NCBI GenBank assembly: GCA_027941995.1
Contig: CP115966.1
Span: forward strand, 2,356,001 to 2,420,000
DNA length: 64,000 nt
Origin: Erythrobacteraceae bacterium WH01K
GTDB lineage: Bacteria > Pseudomonadota > Alphaproteobacteria > Sphingomonadales > Sphingomonadaceae
Direction of reading: 5' to 3'
Shown here: piece after piece, positions 1 through 9,050 of the stretch
Numbering within the stretch: position 1 is the stretch's first letter
Layout: each line of letters starts with the position of its first letter
Notes under the pieces: generated by a model
What the model was told of the DNA's origin: nothing
The model's database searches: none
Seen by the model: the letters and a program-made list of their open reading frames with translations, nothing else
Position numbers and translations under genes: made by a program

Positions 1-86
1 ATGGCATAGGCCATCAGGACACCACTGACTGCGAGCGAGCCGAGGCCGGCGATTACCTGCGAGCTCCAGTTGGAAAAGAATTTCAT
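1..86 (-). CDS. small single-pass membrane protein, partial (continues past the left edge)
   Basis: Reading leftwards from an ATG at 86, the visible N-terminus is MKFFSNWSSQ followed by a hydrophobic helix (VIAGLGSLAVSGVLMAYA). A ribosome binding site (AAGGA) lies 8 bases before the start. The C-terminus is outside the window. Its pattern (aromatic N-terminus, then SLAVS and a terminal AI) resembles the protein encoded just upstream at 119-229, so the two are probably paralogues in one transcript. No function is recognised. Confidence 0.6.
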   Translation of the reverse strand, partial: MKFFSNWSSQVIAGLGSLAVSGVLMAYA

Positions 87-118
87 GGGGTCGTTCCTTG
101 TATTCGGGTTTGCGGGGA

Positions 119-229
119 TCAGGCGAAGACTGCGGGGCTGCCCGGGACGATCGCGCTGGCGAAGAACATGGCCGAGATGGCGAGCGAGAAGACGGCGGCT
201 GCGGCACGGTTCGGGTTGAAGATGGACAT
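119..229 (-). CDS. 36-residue hydrophobic membrane or exported peptide
   Basis: The 36-residue protein starts MSIFNPNRAA and continues with one hydrophobic helix (AVFSLAISAMFFASAIV) ending in PGSPAVFA. The start at 229 is chosen because AAAGGAAA precedes it at proper spacing; a longer in-frame extension has no such site. It is first behind the sigma-54-type promoter at 287-302 and is followed after 32 bases by a similar small protein. The weak resemblance (SLAIS/SLAVS, AI near the end) suggests duplication. Function unknown; roles in envelope stress or as a small stress peptide would be guesses. Confidence 0.6.
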   Translation of the reverse strand: MSIFNPNRAAAAVFSLAISAMFFASAIVPGSPAVFA

Positions 230-286
230 GGTATTTCCTTTCTCTTGGCTCCCGGAGAGACCGTCTCGCCGGGTTGCCCAAAGTGT

Positions 287-302
287 TGCATCAGGTGTGC
301 CA
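287..302 (-). promoter_or_regulatory. sigma-54 (RpoN) promoter, -24/-12 type
   Basis: The minus strand reads TGGCACACCTGATGCA. The known RpoN consensus is TGGCAC, five bases, then TTGCA-like; this site matches all of the -24 element and has GC at the exact -12 spacing, differing by one base (ATGC for TTGC). Transcription would start near 276 and read into the small genes starting at 229 and 86, giving a leader of about 47 bases. An inverted repeat about 109 bases upstream is placed as an activator site should be. Confidence 0.7.
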
Positions 303-375
303 GTTTTGAAAAACGGGAGATTTCCGGGGTTTTTCGGCTCGCAGCCATCTGAACAGCCGTTCATCAATCCGAAAG

Positions 376-394
376 GTTGGTAAATCTCACCAAC
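376..394. promoter_or_regulatory. inverted repeat, candidate enhancer site for a sigma-54 activator
   Basis: GTTGGT at 376-381 and ACCAAC at 389-394 are perfect complementary arms around 7 bases. The centre is about 109 bases upstream of the predicted sigma-54 start, a usual distance for bacterial enhancer-binding proteins. Which activator binds is unknown. The site is also about 85 bases before recF, so a recF role cannot be excluded. Confidence 0.4.
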
Positions 395-477
395 ATTTGA
401 CATAGCCGTTTCCGGCAGCGGGCGAAGCTGCTTTCAGTGGCCTTCCCCGCCCCCCGCAGGTAGGACCGCTGCCACCC

Positions 478-1563
478 ATGGCCATCGCCCGCATCGCCTT
501 TTCCGATTTCCGCAATCACGCCGCTTCCGCGCTGGAAGGAACCGCGCGGTTCAACCTGCTGGTGGGCGAGAACGGGGCGGGCAAGACCAATGTGCTGGAG
601 GCGCTGTCGCTGCTTGCGCCCGGCCGGGGGCTTCGGCGTGCCCCGCTTGGCGAGATTGCCCGGGCATCGGGCGCGGGCGGCTTTGCGCTTTCCGCCCTGC
701 TCTCGCCTGCGGATGGCGGCGAGGATGTCCATTTGCAGACCTCCACCGCACCGATGCGCCCCGGGCGGCGCCGGGTCCGGATCAACGGGGCGGAGGCAAG
801 CGCGATCGCGCTGGGCGAATGGCTGGCCGTGTCATGGCTGACCCCGGCGATGGACGGGCTGTTCACGGCCAGCGCCGGCGAGCGCCGCCGCTTCATGGAC
901 CGCCTGGCGACCGCTCTCGATCCTTCCCACGCGCGGGCCGCAAGCCGCTACGAGGCGGCCTTGCGCGAGCGCAACCGCCTGCTCTCGGACGAGCGCGAAC
1001 CCGAACCCGCATGGCTCGACGGCATAGAGGCGCAACTGGCGCAGCATGGCGCGCTGCTGGCGCAGGGCCGCGCCCGGCTGGTCGGCGCGCTGGGCGAAGC
1101 GCTGGAAATGCAGGCGGGCAGCCCGTTCGCGGTGCCCCTCCTCGCGCTGGAGGCCGGAGGGCCGTTTGCCGAGCACGAGCTGGCCGAGGCGCTGCGTTCC
1201 ACCCGCCAGCGCGATCGCAAGGCGGCGCGCACGCTGACCGGGCCGCATCGCGACGAATTGCTGGTTCACATGGCCGCGAAGGGCCGGCCTGCGGCCCTGT
1301 GCTCGACCGGAGAGCAGAAGGCGATGCTGATCGCCATCGTGCTCGCCCATGCAGAGCTTGCCGCGGCGGGACGCGCCGGGATCCTGCTGCTGGACGAGGT
1401 CGCGGCGCATCTCGATCCCCTGCGCCGCGATGCGCTGTTCGACCGGCTTCGCGCCGGTGGGTCGCAGGCGTGGCTGACCGGGACGGAGGCTGCCCCGTTC
1501 GGCAGCATCCGGGCAGAAGCTGCGATCTGGCGTGTCACGGACGGCGCACTGGTCCGGGAATAG
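478..1563 (+). CDS. recF: DNA replication/repair protein RecF
   Basis: RecF binds single-strand gaps and helps RecO and RecR load RecA in the cytoplasm. The 361-residue protein has a Walker A motif GENGAGKT at residues 30-37, the ABC-type signature STGEQKAML near residue 278, and a Walker B ILLLDEVAAHLD near 302. Length fits the family. The start at 478 gives the normal MAIARIAFSDFRN N-terminus; AGGTAGGA lies about 12 bases upstream. It is not next to dnaA or dnaN here, as is common in sphingomonads. It ends 17 bases before the convergent esterase gene. Confidence 0.95.
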   Translation: MAIARIAFSDFRNHAASALEGTARFNLLVGENGAGKTNVLEALSLLAPGRGLRRAPLGEIARASGAGGFALSALLSPADGGEDVHLQTSTAPMRPGRRRVRINGAEASAIALGEWLAVSWLTPAMDGLFTASAGERRRFMDRLATALDPSHARAASRYEAALRERNRLLSDEREPEPAWLDGIEAQLAQHGALLAQGRARLVGALGEALEMQAGSPFAVPLLALEAGGPFAEHELAEALRSTRQRDRKAARTLTGPHRDELLVHMAAKGRPAALCSTGEQKAMLIAIVLAHAELAAAGRAGILLLDEVAAHLDPLRRDALFDRLRAGGSQAWLTGTEAAPFGSIRAEAAIWRVTDGALVRE

Positions 1564-1580
1564 AACAGGGCGCCGATCCG

Positions 1581-2330
1581 TCAGGCGTCGGGAATGGCTG
1601 CCTCGACCGCTTCGCGCGTGCTTTCCACGAGCAGCTCGATCCCCTCCACCGTCGGGTGGATGCGGTCGGACTGGATCAGTTCCGGTTTCGACGCAACGTC
1701 CTCCACCCAGTTCGGGATAAGGGCCACGCCATATTCCTCTGCCAGCGAGGTATAGAGGCCGCTGAATTCGGCCTGGAATTCCGGCCCGACATTGGGCGGC
1801 GCCTGCATTCCCATCAGCAGCACGTCTATGCCGCGCGCCTGCGCCGTCTCGATCATCGCGGCGAGGTTCGCCCGGGTCTGCGCCGGATCGATGCTGCGCA
1901 GCAGGTCGTTGCCGCCCAGTTCCAGGATCAGGAGGTCGGGCGCCTCTTCCTGCGCGTCGAGCGTGAATTCGAACCGCTGGCGACCCGCTGCACTGGTATC
2001 GCCCGATACGCCCGCATTCACGACCCGCGCATTGACGCCCGCCGCGCGAAGGGCCGCCTCCAGCTTCGCCGGATAGCTGTCGTCCTTCGGCACGTTGTAG
2101 CCGGCAAACAGGCTGTCCCCGAAAGCGAGGATGTCGCGCTGTTCGCCCGCGACCGGCACCTCGGTCACGGTCTCGCTCGCACCTGTCTGTACAGGAGCCG
2201 GCTCCGTCACCGCGGCTTCTTCCCCGCAGGAGGCCAGCGCAAGCGATGCGAGGACAGCGAGCGGAGCGAGGATTTTCGATGAAGAGCGGATGGCGGCTGG
2301 CCGAGCGGCACTAGGGCTAGGTTGTTCCAT
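1581..2330 (-). CDS. SGNH/GDSL arylesterase, lipoprotein
   Basis: This is a TesA-like esterase/lysophospholipase of 249 residues. A signal segment ending in the lipobox LASC (Cys35) indicates a lipoprotein acting in the periplasm. Family blocks are visible: ILAFGDSL with catalytic Ser73, GGND (Asn near 136), and SDRIHPT near residue 220 holding the Asp-His pair. The start at 2330 (MEQPSPS) is the best Met; an upstream in-frame Met would run close to the divergent gene. It is divergent from the ABC genes at 2357-5631 with only 26 bases between, the same tesA-ybbA-ybbP arrangement known in enterobacteria. Confidence 0.88.
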   Translation of the reverse strand: MEQPSPSAARPAAIRSSSKILAPLAVLASLALASCGEEAAVTEPAPVQTGASETVTEVPVAGEQRDILAFGDSLFAGYNVPKDDSYPAKLEAALRAAGVNARVVNAGVSGDTSAAGRQRFEFTLDAQEEAPDLLILELGGNDLLRSIDPAQTRANLAAMIETAQARGIDVLLMGMQAPPNVGPEFQAEFSGLYTSLAEEYGVALIPNWVEDVASKPELIQSDRIHPTVEGIELLVESTREAVEAAIPDA

Positions 2331-2356
2331 GGCCGCCCTTATGCCACTGCACACGG

Positions 2357-3097
2357 GTGACCACTACCCCCGAAACAGACGCCGTGCGCGGCGCCGCCAT
2401 ATCCGCCCGCAACCTGACCCTGACGCTGGGACAAGACCGCCAGCCCGTCGAGATTCTGAAAGGCGTCGATCTCGATGTTGCGCCGGGCGAGGTGCTGGCC
2501 CTGCTCGGCCCGTCGGGTTCGGGCAAGAGCTCGCTGATGGCGGTGCTGTCGGGGCTGGAACGCGCCACGTCCGGCTCCCTCACCGTGGCAGGCGCGGATT
2601 TCGCCGCCATGGACGAGGACGGCCTGGCGCAGGCGCGCAGGGGCCGTATCGGCATAGTGCTTCAGGCGTTCCACCTGCTGCCGACCATGACCGCGACCGA
2701 GAACGTCGCCACCCCGATGGAACTGGCTTCGATGAACGGCGTGCGTGACCGTGCGCGGGACGAATTGACGGCTGTGGGCCTTGGCCACCGGCTCGACCAT
2801 TACCCGACCCAGCTTTCGGGAGGGGAACAGCAGCGCGTCGCCATCGCCCGCGCCATCGCGCCGCGCCCGGAACTGATCTTCGCCGACGAACCGACCGGCA
2901 ATCTCGACGCGGCGACAGGCGCGGAAATCGTCGACGTCCTGTTCGACCGCCGCGCGCAGACCGGCGCGACGCTGGTCATCATCACCCACGACCCGGCGCT
3001 GGCCGAACGCTGCGACCGGATCATCACGCTGGCCGATGGCCGCATCGCCACCGACACGGCAGCCACCGACACTGCAGCCACCGGGACCGCCGCATGA
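2357..3097 (+). CDS. ABC transporter ATP-binding protein, LolD/YbbA type
   Basis: This is the nucleotide-binding subunit paired with the FtsX-type permease that follows and overlaps it by 4 bases (ATGA). Walker A is GPSGSGKS, signature is LSGGEQQRVAIARA, Walker B is LIFADEPTGNLD, and a switch histidine follows in IITHD. Translation starts at GTG (2357). The last 15 residues are low-complexity, made by a threefold 15-base tandem repeat at 3047-3091. By family and by the neighbouring esterase it matches YbbA, a system proposed to act on envelope lipids or hydrophobic compounds; the substrate is not established. Confidence 0.92.
   Translation: MTTTPETDAVRGAAISARNLTLTLGQDRQPVEILKGVDLDVAPGEVLALLGPSGSGKSSLMAVLSGLERATSGSLTVAGADFAAMDEDGLAQARRGRIGIVLQAFHLLPTMTATENVATPMELASMNGVRDRARDELTAVGLGHRLDHYPTQLSGGEQQRVAIARAIAPRPELIFADEPTGNLDAATGAEIVDVLFDRRAQTGATLVIITHDPALAERCDRIITLADGRIATDTAATDTAATGTAA
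3047..3091 (+). repeat. 15-base tandem repeat, three copies, inside the ATPase gene
   Basis: Three consecutive 15-base units begin GCCACCGACAC(G/T)GCA at 3047 and 3062, with a more diverged third unit at 3077. They encode ATDTA, ATDTA and ATGTA at the extreme C-terminus. The number of units could vary between strains without breaking the frame. Confidence 0.8.
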
Positions 3098-5631
3098 GCG
3101 ACCACGCCGCGGCGGGCGGTTTGTCATGGGGCGCGGCCTGGACGCTGGCGCGGCGAGAGCTGAACCTGCGCTTCAAGGGCCTGCGCCTCCTGCTCGTCTG
3201 CCTGTTCCTGGGCACCGGGGCGCTCGCTGCCATCGGCACGCTGACAGGGGCCATCGACCGCGAGCTGGAAAACCGCGGGCAGGAACTGCTCGGCGGCGAC
3301 CTGGAAGTCGAGATCTGGCAGCGATCCCCCAATGCTGAGGAATTCGCGGCGCTCGCCCGCTATGGCGAATTGTCGACCGGCACCCGCCTGCAGGTGGTGG
3401 CCCGCAATGGCGAGAACACTGCCCCTGTCGGGCTGAAGGCGGTGGACGGCAAATATCCGCTCTACGGCGCGCTGACGCTGCAGGACGGGCGCACGGTCGG
3501 CGCGCCGCCCGCCGGAGAGGCGTGGCTCGGCCAGGGCGCGATGGACCGGCTGGACATCGCGGTGGGCGACACGTTCCGCGTCGGCACGGCGACTCTGCGT
3601 GCCGGCGGCGTCATCGATACCGAGCCCGACAAATTGAGCGAAGGGTTCCAGCTTGGCCCGACCATCATCGTGGCCGAGGGTGTGCCGCAGGATGCGGGCC
3701 TGCTGCAACCGGGCGCCATGTACCAGAGCAAGACGCGCATCGCCTTCACCGACCCCTCGCGCGATCCCGAGGCGGTGGAGGAGGAACTGACCGACGCGTT
3801 TCCGCTTGCCGGTTTCGACTTTCGCGACCGCGACCGCGCCAGTCCCGGCGCGGACCGCTTCGTCGACCGGATGGGTGAATTCCTGACGCTGGTGGGCCTC
3901 GCCGCGCTGGTCATTGCCGGGATCGGCATCGGCGGCGGCGTGTCCTCCTATCTCGAGGCGCGCCGTAACAGTATCGCCACGCTGAAAGTGCTGGGCGCGA
4001 CGAGCAGGGACATCACCCGCATTTACGGCCTCCAGATCGGGCTGGCCGCCGTGGTCGGCAGCCTTGCCGGACTGGCCGCCGGTCTCGCCATCACGCCCCT
4101 GCTGGGCATGGCATTGCAAGACCTCCTGCCGGTCGAGGGCGGCTTCGTTTTCGAACCCGGCGCGCTGCTGCTGGCGAGCGCATACGGCCTGCTGGTCGCG
4201 CTGGTCTTTGCCGCGACGCCGATCCTGCGCGCCCGCCGCTTCCCGGCGATGGCGCTGATGCGCGCCCGCACGTCCCCGCTGACACGCGACCGCACGGCGC
4301 TGAAATGGGTCGGCGGAGGGCTTTTCGCTATCGTCGTGCTGGCGCTGGTCACGTCGAACGACCCGCTGCTGGCAGGCGGTTTCCTGGCCGGGGCGGCGGC
4401 CATGCTGTTGCTGCTGGCAGGTCTGGGCATGGGCATACGCCACATCGCGCAGCGCGTGCCGCGTCCGGCGGACCCGCTGCTGCGCAATGCGCTGGCCAAT
4501 CTGCACCGCCCCGGCGCATCGACCGGCGCGCTGGTGACCGCGCTCGGCTTCGGCCTGTCCGCCTTCGTGCTGCTGGCCGCGATCCAGACCGCCATCGACG
4601 GCAATATCCAGAGCCGCGTCCCGGCCGAGGCGCCCGACTATTTCGTGCTCGACATCCCGCGTGACCAGGCAGAGGATTTCCGGTCCCTGGTCCGGGCGGA
4701 AGACGAGGACGCGGTTATCCGCACCGTCCCCGCCCTGCGCGGTTCCGTCACGGCTTACGGTCCGGAAGGCGACCTGACGCGGGTGGCGGACCTGGAGGAA
4801 ATTCCCGACGGCGCATGGGCCCTGCGCGGGGAGCGCGGCCTGACCTATGCCGAGAACGTGCCCCGCGGAAACACCATCGTCGAAGGCGAGTGGTGGGGCC
4901 CGATGTGGCAGGGCGAGCCGCAGGTCAGCGTCGACGAGGAATTTGCCGCCTCCATCGACCTGCAGGTGGGCGACACGATCACCGTCGCCCTTTTGGGCGT
5001 GGAGCGCAGCGCGCGCGTCGCCAATCTGCGCCGGATCGACTGGGAAAGCATGGGTTTCAACTACGTGCTCGTCTTCAGTCCCAATGCGCTGGAGGATGCA
5101 CCGCACAACCTAGCCGCGACCATAGAGCTGCCCAATTCGGGCGATACCGGGCCGCTGCTGCGCGGTCTGGTCCAGACCTTCCCCTCCAGTTCCGTGATCG
5201 AGGTCAGCCAGGTGTTGGTGCAGGCACGGGAGATACTGGGGCAGGTCGGCCTCGCCACGCTGGCCGCAGCCTCCGTCGCGGTGCTTGCCGGCCTTGCCGT
5301 ACTGCTGGGCGCGATTGCCGCCGCCCGGGCCGCGCGCACCTACGATACCGTGGTCATGCGCGTGCTGGGCGCGAGCCGCGGGCAAATCCTGTGGATGCAG
5401 TTCCTCGAATACGCCCTGCTGGCGTTGGTGCTGGCCGGGGTGGCGCTGGCCATCGGCAGCGCGCTGGCATGGCTGGTCGTCACTCAGCTGTTCGAATTCG
5501 ACTGGCTGCCCGACTGGGGCGTCGTCCTCGCCGTGCTGGGGGCAGGCCTCGCCCTAGTGGTCGGGTTCGCCATCCTCGGCTCCCTGCCACTTCTCAGGGC
5601 CAAGCCTGCCCAGGCGCTGCGCGCGCTTTAA
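3094..5631 (+). CDS. FtsX-type ABC transporter permease, YbbP family
   Basis: An 845-residue inner-membrane permease with a TM helix near residue 30, a large periplasmic domain, a triple TM block around residues 260-380, a TM pair near 410-445, a second periplasmic domain (about 490-690), and a final three-helix FtsX block (715-835). The repeated MacB/FtsX architecture and length of about 800-850 match YbbP. It overlaps the ATPase gene by 4 bases and its own stop overlaps the convergent DUF805 gene by 4 bases. Together with the ATPase it would drive a mechanotransmission-type or lipid-related process; the substrate is unknown. Confidence 0.9.
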   Translation: MSDHAAAGGLSWGAAWTLARRELNLRFKGLRLLLVCLFLGTGALAAIGTLTGAIDRELENRGQELLGGDLEVEIWQRSPNAEEFAALARYGELSTGTRLQVVARNGENTAPVGLKAVDGKYPLYGALTLQDGRTVGAPPAGEAWLGQGAMDRLDIAVGDTFRVGTATLRAGGVIDTEPDKLSEGFQLGPTIIVAEGVPQDAGLLQPGAMYQSKTRIAFTDPSRDPEAVEEELTDAFPLAGFDFRDRDRASPGADRFVDRMGEFLTLVGLAALVIAGIGIGGGVSSYLEARRNSIATLKVLGATSRDITRIYGLQIGLAAVVGSLAGLAAGLAITPLLGMALQDLLPVEGGFVFEPGALLLASAYGLLVALVFAATPILRARRFPAMALMRARTSPLTRDRTALKWVGGGLFAIVVLALVTSNDPLLAGGFLAGAAAMLLLLAGLGMGIRHIAQRVPRPADPLLRNALANLHRPGASTGALVTALGFGLSAFVLLAAIQTAIDGNIQSRVPAEAPDYFVLDIPRDQAEDFRSLVRAEDEDAVIRTVPALRGSVTAYGPEGDLTRVADLEEIPDGAWALRGERGLTYAENVPRGNTIVEGEWWGPMWQGEPQVSVDEEFAASIDLQVGDTITVALLGVERSARVANLRRIDWESMGFNYVLVFSPNALEDAPHNLAATIELPNSGDTGPLLRGLVQTFPSSSVIEVSQVLVQAREILGQVGLATLAAASVAVLAGLAVLLGAIAAARAARTYDTVVMRVLGASRGQILWMQFLEYALLALVLAGVALAIGSALAWLVVTQLFEFDWLPDWGVVLAVLGAGLALVVGFAILGSLPLLRAKPAQALRAL

Positions 5632-6005
5632 TCCGGCAGCGAGGCCTTCGGATCGGGTCCGTATTCATTGGGACCGTCGGTGCCGTCCAGGCACATGAAG
5701 ACCAGCACGATCAGCGTGCCAATGAACGGGACGAAGTTCAGCAGGACGAACCAGCCGCTGCGGCCCTGGTCGTGGAAACGGCGGACCTGCACCGCCAGCG
5801 ACGGGACGAAGATCGCGAGCAGGAACAGGAGCGAGATCGGTCCGTAGGCATCGCCGATGGTCGCGCTGAGACCGAGAATGGCCTCCACGATCCCGATGCC
5901 GACCGACACCGCGATGATGAAAAGCACGAACATCCAGTATTCCCGGCGCCGGGAGCGCCCGCTGAATTCGGCATAGCGTTTCAGCGGCAGTGTCATCCAG
6001 TCCAT
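5628..6005 (-). CDS. DUF805 family membrane protein
   Basis: The 125-residue protein begins MDWMTLPLKRYAEFSGRS and shows the family hallmark of an R-R-x-E-Y-W start to the first helix (RRREYWMF), then hydrophobic segments and the RFHDQGRSGW loop. The start at 6005 is supported by GAGGGGGAAAA just upstream; an earlier ATG would add 8 polar residues. Function of the family is unknown. It converges with the permease gene. Confidence 0.88.
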   Translation of the reverse strand: MDWMTLPLKRYAEFSGRSRRREYWMFVLFIIAVSVGIGIVEAILGLSATIGDAYGPISLLFLLAIFVPSLAVQVRRFHDQGRSGWFVLLNFVPFIGTLIVLVFMCLDGTDGPNEYGPDPKASLPD

Positions 6006-6156
6006 GTCATTTTCCCCCTCGGCATGCACAGCACCGCACCGCGCGGCGTGTCATGCGAAGGGCGAAGACTAGCTTCCTCTCGCAAAAGCGGAAGCGGGAA
6101 AATCGCGCTGGCCCGGCAGCGGTGCGCGTCCCGCAAGGACCTGCGATGAGGGCACG

Positions 6157-6180
6157 AAAAAGGGGAGCCGAAGCTCCCCT
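6157..6180 (-). terminator. rho-independent terminator of the TonB receptor gene
   Basis: On the minus strand AGGGGAGC, a TTCG loop and GCTCCCCT form a perfect 8-bp stem followed by five T residues. It lies about 30 bases after the receptor stop codon at 6211. The stem reads on both strands but only the minus orientation has the T run. Confidence 0.9.
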
Positions 6181-6210
6181 TCCCCGTCCAAGCCTTGAAA
6201 AAGCCTGTCT

Positions 6211-8916
6211 TTAGAAACGATAGCGTGCCGTGACGCCGTAGGTGCGCGGCGCGTTCGGATAGCCCGAGATCGTGCCCTGCTGTGCCACACCGTCGAAGAT
6301 CGTCGTCAGGTAACGCTCGTTCGTCAGGTTGCGGACATAGGCGCCCAGCTCGAAGCCGTTTTCCAGGGCCAGGGTCAGCGAAGCGTTCACCTGGTTGACC
6401 TCGCGGCGGTAATCGCGCGCGATGGCCCGTGCCGGTGCGCCCGGGTTGGCCAGCGAATTGTCGACGAAGGCCGGCAGGCCGTCGAGGATCTGCGTCGCGC
6501 TCTCGTGGTAATAGTCCACGCGCCCGATCAGCTGGTTGCCCGATGCGCCGAACTCGTGCGTGTAGGTCGCCGAGGTCGAGATCGTATATTCCGGCACACC
6601 GGCGACCGACAGGCCGGTGAGGTCGCCCACGGCAGAGCCGGGGAAGCTGTCATACTTGCTGTCGAGATAGGTCAGCGCGAAGGTCAGCACGAGCGGATCG
6701 ACCGGGTTGACGGTCGAATCGAACTCGAAACCCTTGACCGACTGCGAACCGGCATTCGCAAGCGCGAAGCCCGTGCCGGTGAAGGCGAAGGACTGGAAGC
6801 CCTCGATCGTCTGGTCGAACAGCGCGAGGTTGAAGCCGAGGCGGTCGAGCTGTGCCTTCACGCCGATTTCGTAGACTTCGGCGTTCTCCGGACCGGCGAA
6901 GCGCGAACCCGTCGACAGGTTCGGGACTGCGAGACCGGCGTCGAGGATCGGCGAGGACGGTGCCAGGATCGTGCTGCCGAACGGACCCGGCGTGAAGTCC
7001 ACGCCTGCCGGACGGCTGTCGCGCGACAGGTTGACCGAGCTTGCCTTGAAGCCCGTGGCGTAGGTCGCATAGACGTTGAACGCGTTGGAGATTTCGTAGG
7101 CTGCACGCAGGGTGTAGCTCCAGTCGTCGTCACGCGTCTGTCCGTCTTCGACTGCATTCGGCAGGTTAAGGAACGGCGGCAGGAACTGCAACGCCTGCAG
7201 CGGCAGCAGCTGGTTGCACGCCGGGGGCGGTGCGGCTGCCGAACACGGCGTCGTCGCGATACCGGCGATCTGCTGGAAACCGGCCGGCGATGCGGCTGCG
7301 AACTGCTGGATGACCGTCGGCGTGACCGCGCTGACGGGAATCTGCAGGGCCTGCGCGATGCCGCCCACGATCACAGCATCGACGAAGTTCACCTGGCCCA
7401 GCGGGTCGAGCGACTGCTGCGACAGGACGAAGTCCTTCTTGTCGTCGGTGTAGTTGAAGCCGCCGGTCAGCGTCAGGCGATCGGTGACTTCGATGTCGAC
7501 CGTACCGAAGATCGAGTACGATTCATTGTCCAGCGTGAAATTCTCGCGGGTGGTCGCACCCGGGGCGAAGGATGCGCCCACCGGCAGGCCCAGCGTCGTT
7601 TCCACGAAGCCCAGCGTGCCGGGCGTGCCGGCACCGGCGATCAGGTCGAAGAACGTGCGGCTGGCCTGGCCGTTGTCCAGACCGCTCAGCTGCGTGATGT
7701 CTTCGTTGAAGTAGAAACCGCCGAGCAGGAAGTTGAACGGACCGTCGAAATCGGAGGCGATACGCAGTTCCTGCGTGATCGTGTCGACCGACTGGTCGCG
7801 GAATTCGTTGACGATGTCCGCGCTGGAGAAGTCGACGTCCTGCTGGTTGAAGCTGCGCAGTTCGCGGTAGGCACTGATCGAGGTCAGCGTCAGCGCGCCC
7901 AGCTCGAGATCCGCCTGCAGCGAGCCGCCGTAGTTCTCGATGTTGTTTTCCGGCAGGACGTTCAGGAACGCCTGGTCGGAGAACACGTCTTCCACGCCGA
8001 CCGCGCCGCCGACTGCGAACAGCAGCGGGGTAGTGGCACCGGCGCGGACATTGCCGGCATAGCAGCACAGCTCGTCGATCTTGGAGTAGTCGCCGATGGC
8101 GCGCAGGCGGAGCGGGCCGCCATTGTCGAACAGCAGCTGGCCGCGAACGACATAGCGGTCACGCTCGTTGATGTCCTCGCCCAGGTTCACGACATCCACG
8201 TAGCCGTCGCGCTTGTTGTAGGTGCCGTCGAGCGAGAAGGCGACCGAGTCGGAGAGCGGGCCCGTCACGTCGGCCTTGGCCACGATCTGGTCGAAATTGC
8301 CGTAGGTCAGGCTGACCGAACCGCCGAAGTCGAACTGCGGCTCGCGCGTGACGACCGAGATAACGCCGGCACTGGCGTTCTTGCCGAACAGGGTGTTCTG
8401 CGGACCGCGCAGGACCTCGATCCGCGACACGTTGGCAAGGTCGTTGATCGACGAGGCCGAGCGCGAGCGGAAGACGCCGTCGATGAACACGCCGACCGAC
8501 GGCTCGATGCCGAAATTGTTGGCGCCGTTGCCGAAGCCGCGGATGATGAAGGTGGTGTTGGCCGCGCTCTGCAGCTGGCTGACGCGCAGCGACGGGGCGA
8601 CGGTCTGCAGGTCGCCGAGATCGCGGATTTCGGCGCGCTCCAGCGTTTCGCCGCTGGTGACGCTGACGGAGACCGGCGTTTCCTGCAGCGTGGTCGCACG
8701 CTTGGTTGCGGTCACGATGATGACGTCGTTTTCGTTGGCGGATTCTTCCATGCCGGTGAAGGCGTCGCCATCGTCGGGACCACCTGCCTCGATCGCGGCA
8801 TCGGCTTCAGCCTGGGGGGACTGGGCAAGCGCGGCTGCGGGGAAGGCGATGGAAGCAGCACCTGCCAGAAGGGCAAAGCGTGCGGTTCCGGCAAGGCCGG
8901 TAGTCATGAATTTCAT
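6211..8916 (-). CDS. TonB-dependent outer-membrane receptor
   Basis: A 901-residue receptor. Signal peptide residues 1-32 (ends PAAALAQ), TonB box DVIIVTATKR at about 64-73, plug domain with IIRGFGNG and VEVLRGPQ-like IEVLRGPQNTLFGKNA, then the beta-barrel ending in the aromatic ARYRF. The start at 8916 (MKFMTTG) is chosen because AGAGGAAC precedes it and it directly opens a signal peptide. The barrel class (IRGFG, NTLFGKNA, NLTNERY) is the broad FecA/CirA-like group widespread in sphingomonads. No enzyme or transporter gene accompanies it, so the ligand cannot be inferred. Confidence 0.93.
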   Translation of the reverse strand: MKFMTTGLAGTARFALLAGAASIAFPAAALAQSPQAEADAAIEAGGPDDGDAFTGMEESANENDVIIVTATKRATTLQETPVSVSVTSGETLERAEIRDLGDLQTVAPSLRVSQLQSAANTTFIIRGFGNGANNFGIEPSVGVFIDGVFRSRSASSINDLANVSRIEVLRGPQNTLFGKNASAGVISVVTREPQFDFGGSVSLTYGNFDQIVAKADVTGPLSDSVAFSLDGTYNKRDGYVDVVNLGEDINERDRYVVRGQLLFDNGGPLRLRAIGDYSKIDELCCYAGNVRAGATTPLLFAVGGAVGVEDVFSDQAFLNVLPENNIENYGGSLQADLELGALTLTSISAYRELRSFNQQDVDFSSADIVNEFRDQSVDTITQELRIASDFDGPFNFLLGGFYFNEDITQLSGLDNGQASRTFFDLIAGAGTPGTLGFVETTLGLPVGASFAPGATTRENFTLDNESYSIFGTVDIEVTDRLTLTGGFNYTDDKKDFVLSQQSLDPLGQVNFVDAVIVGGIAQALQIPVSAVTPTVIQQFAAASPAGFQQIAGIATTPCSAAAPPPACNQLLPLQALQFLPPFLNLPNAVEDGQTRDDDWSYTLRAAYEISNAFNVYATYATGFKASSVNLSRDSRPAGVDFTPGPFGSTILAPSSPILDAGLAVPNLSTGSRFAGPENAEVYEIGVKAQLDRLGFNLALFDQTIEGFQSFAFTGTGFALANAGSQSVKGFEFDSTVNPVDPLVLTFALTYLDSKYDSFPGSAVGDLTGLSVAGVPEYTISTSATYTHEFGASGNQLIGRVDYYHESATQILDGLPAFVDNSLANPGAPARAIARDYRREVNQVNASLTLALENGFELGAYVRNLTNERYLTTIFDGVAQQGTISGYPNAPRTYGVTARYRF

Positions 8917-9050
8917 CAATGGGTTCCTCTCCGAACGAAGCGCCGGACAGCGGACCGTTTCGTCCGCAAGACGCTGCATCTGTGGCCTCTAATGGGTGCA
9001 GCGGAACCGCTCAAGCAGTCTCAAAGCCGCAGAGTCACGGGATTTTTCAG

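Noticed and set aside
397-402. TTGACA as a -35 box for recF
   Set aside because: No -10-like box is found 16-18 bases downstream, and a single hexamer is expected by chance.
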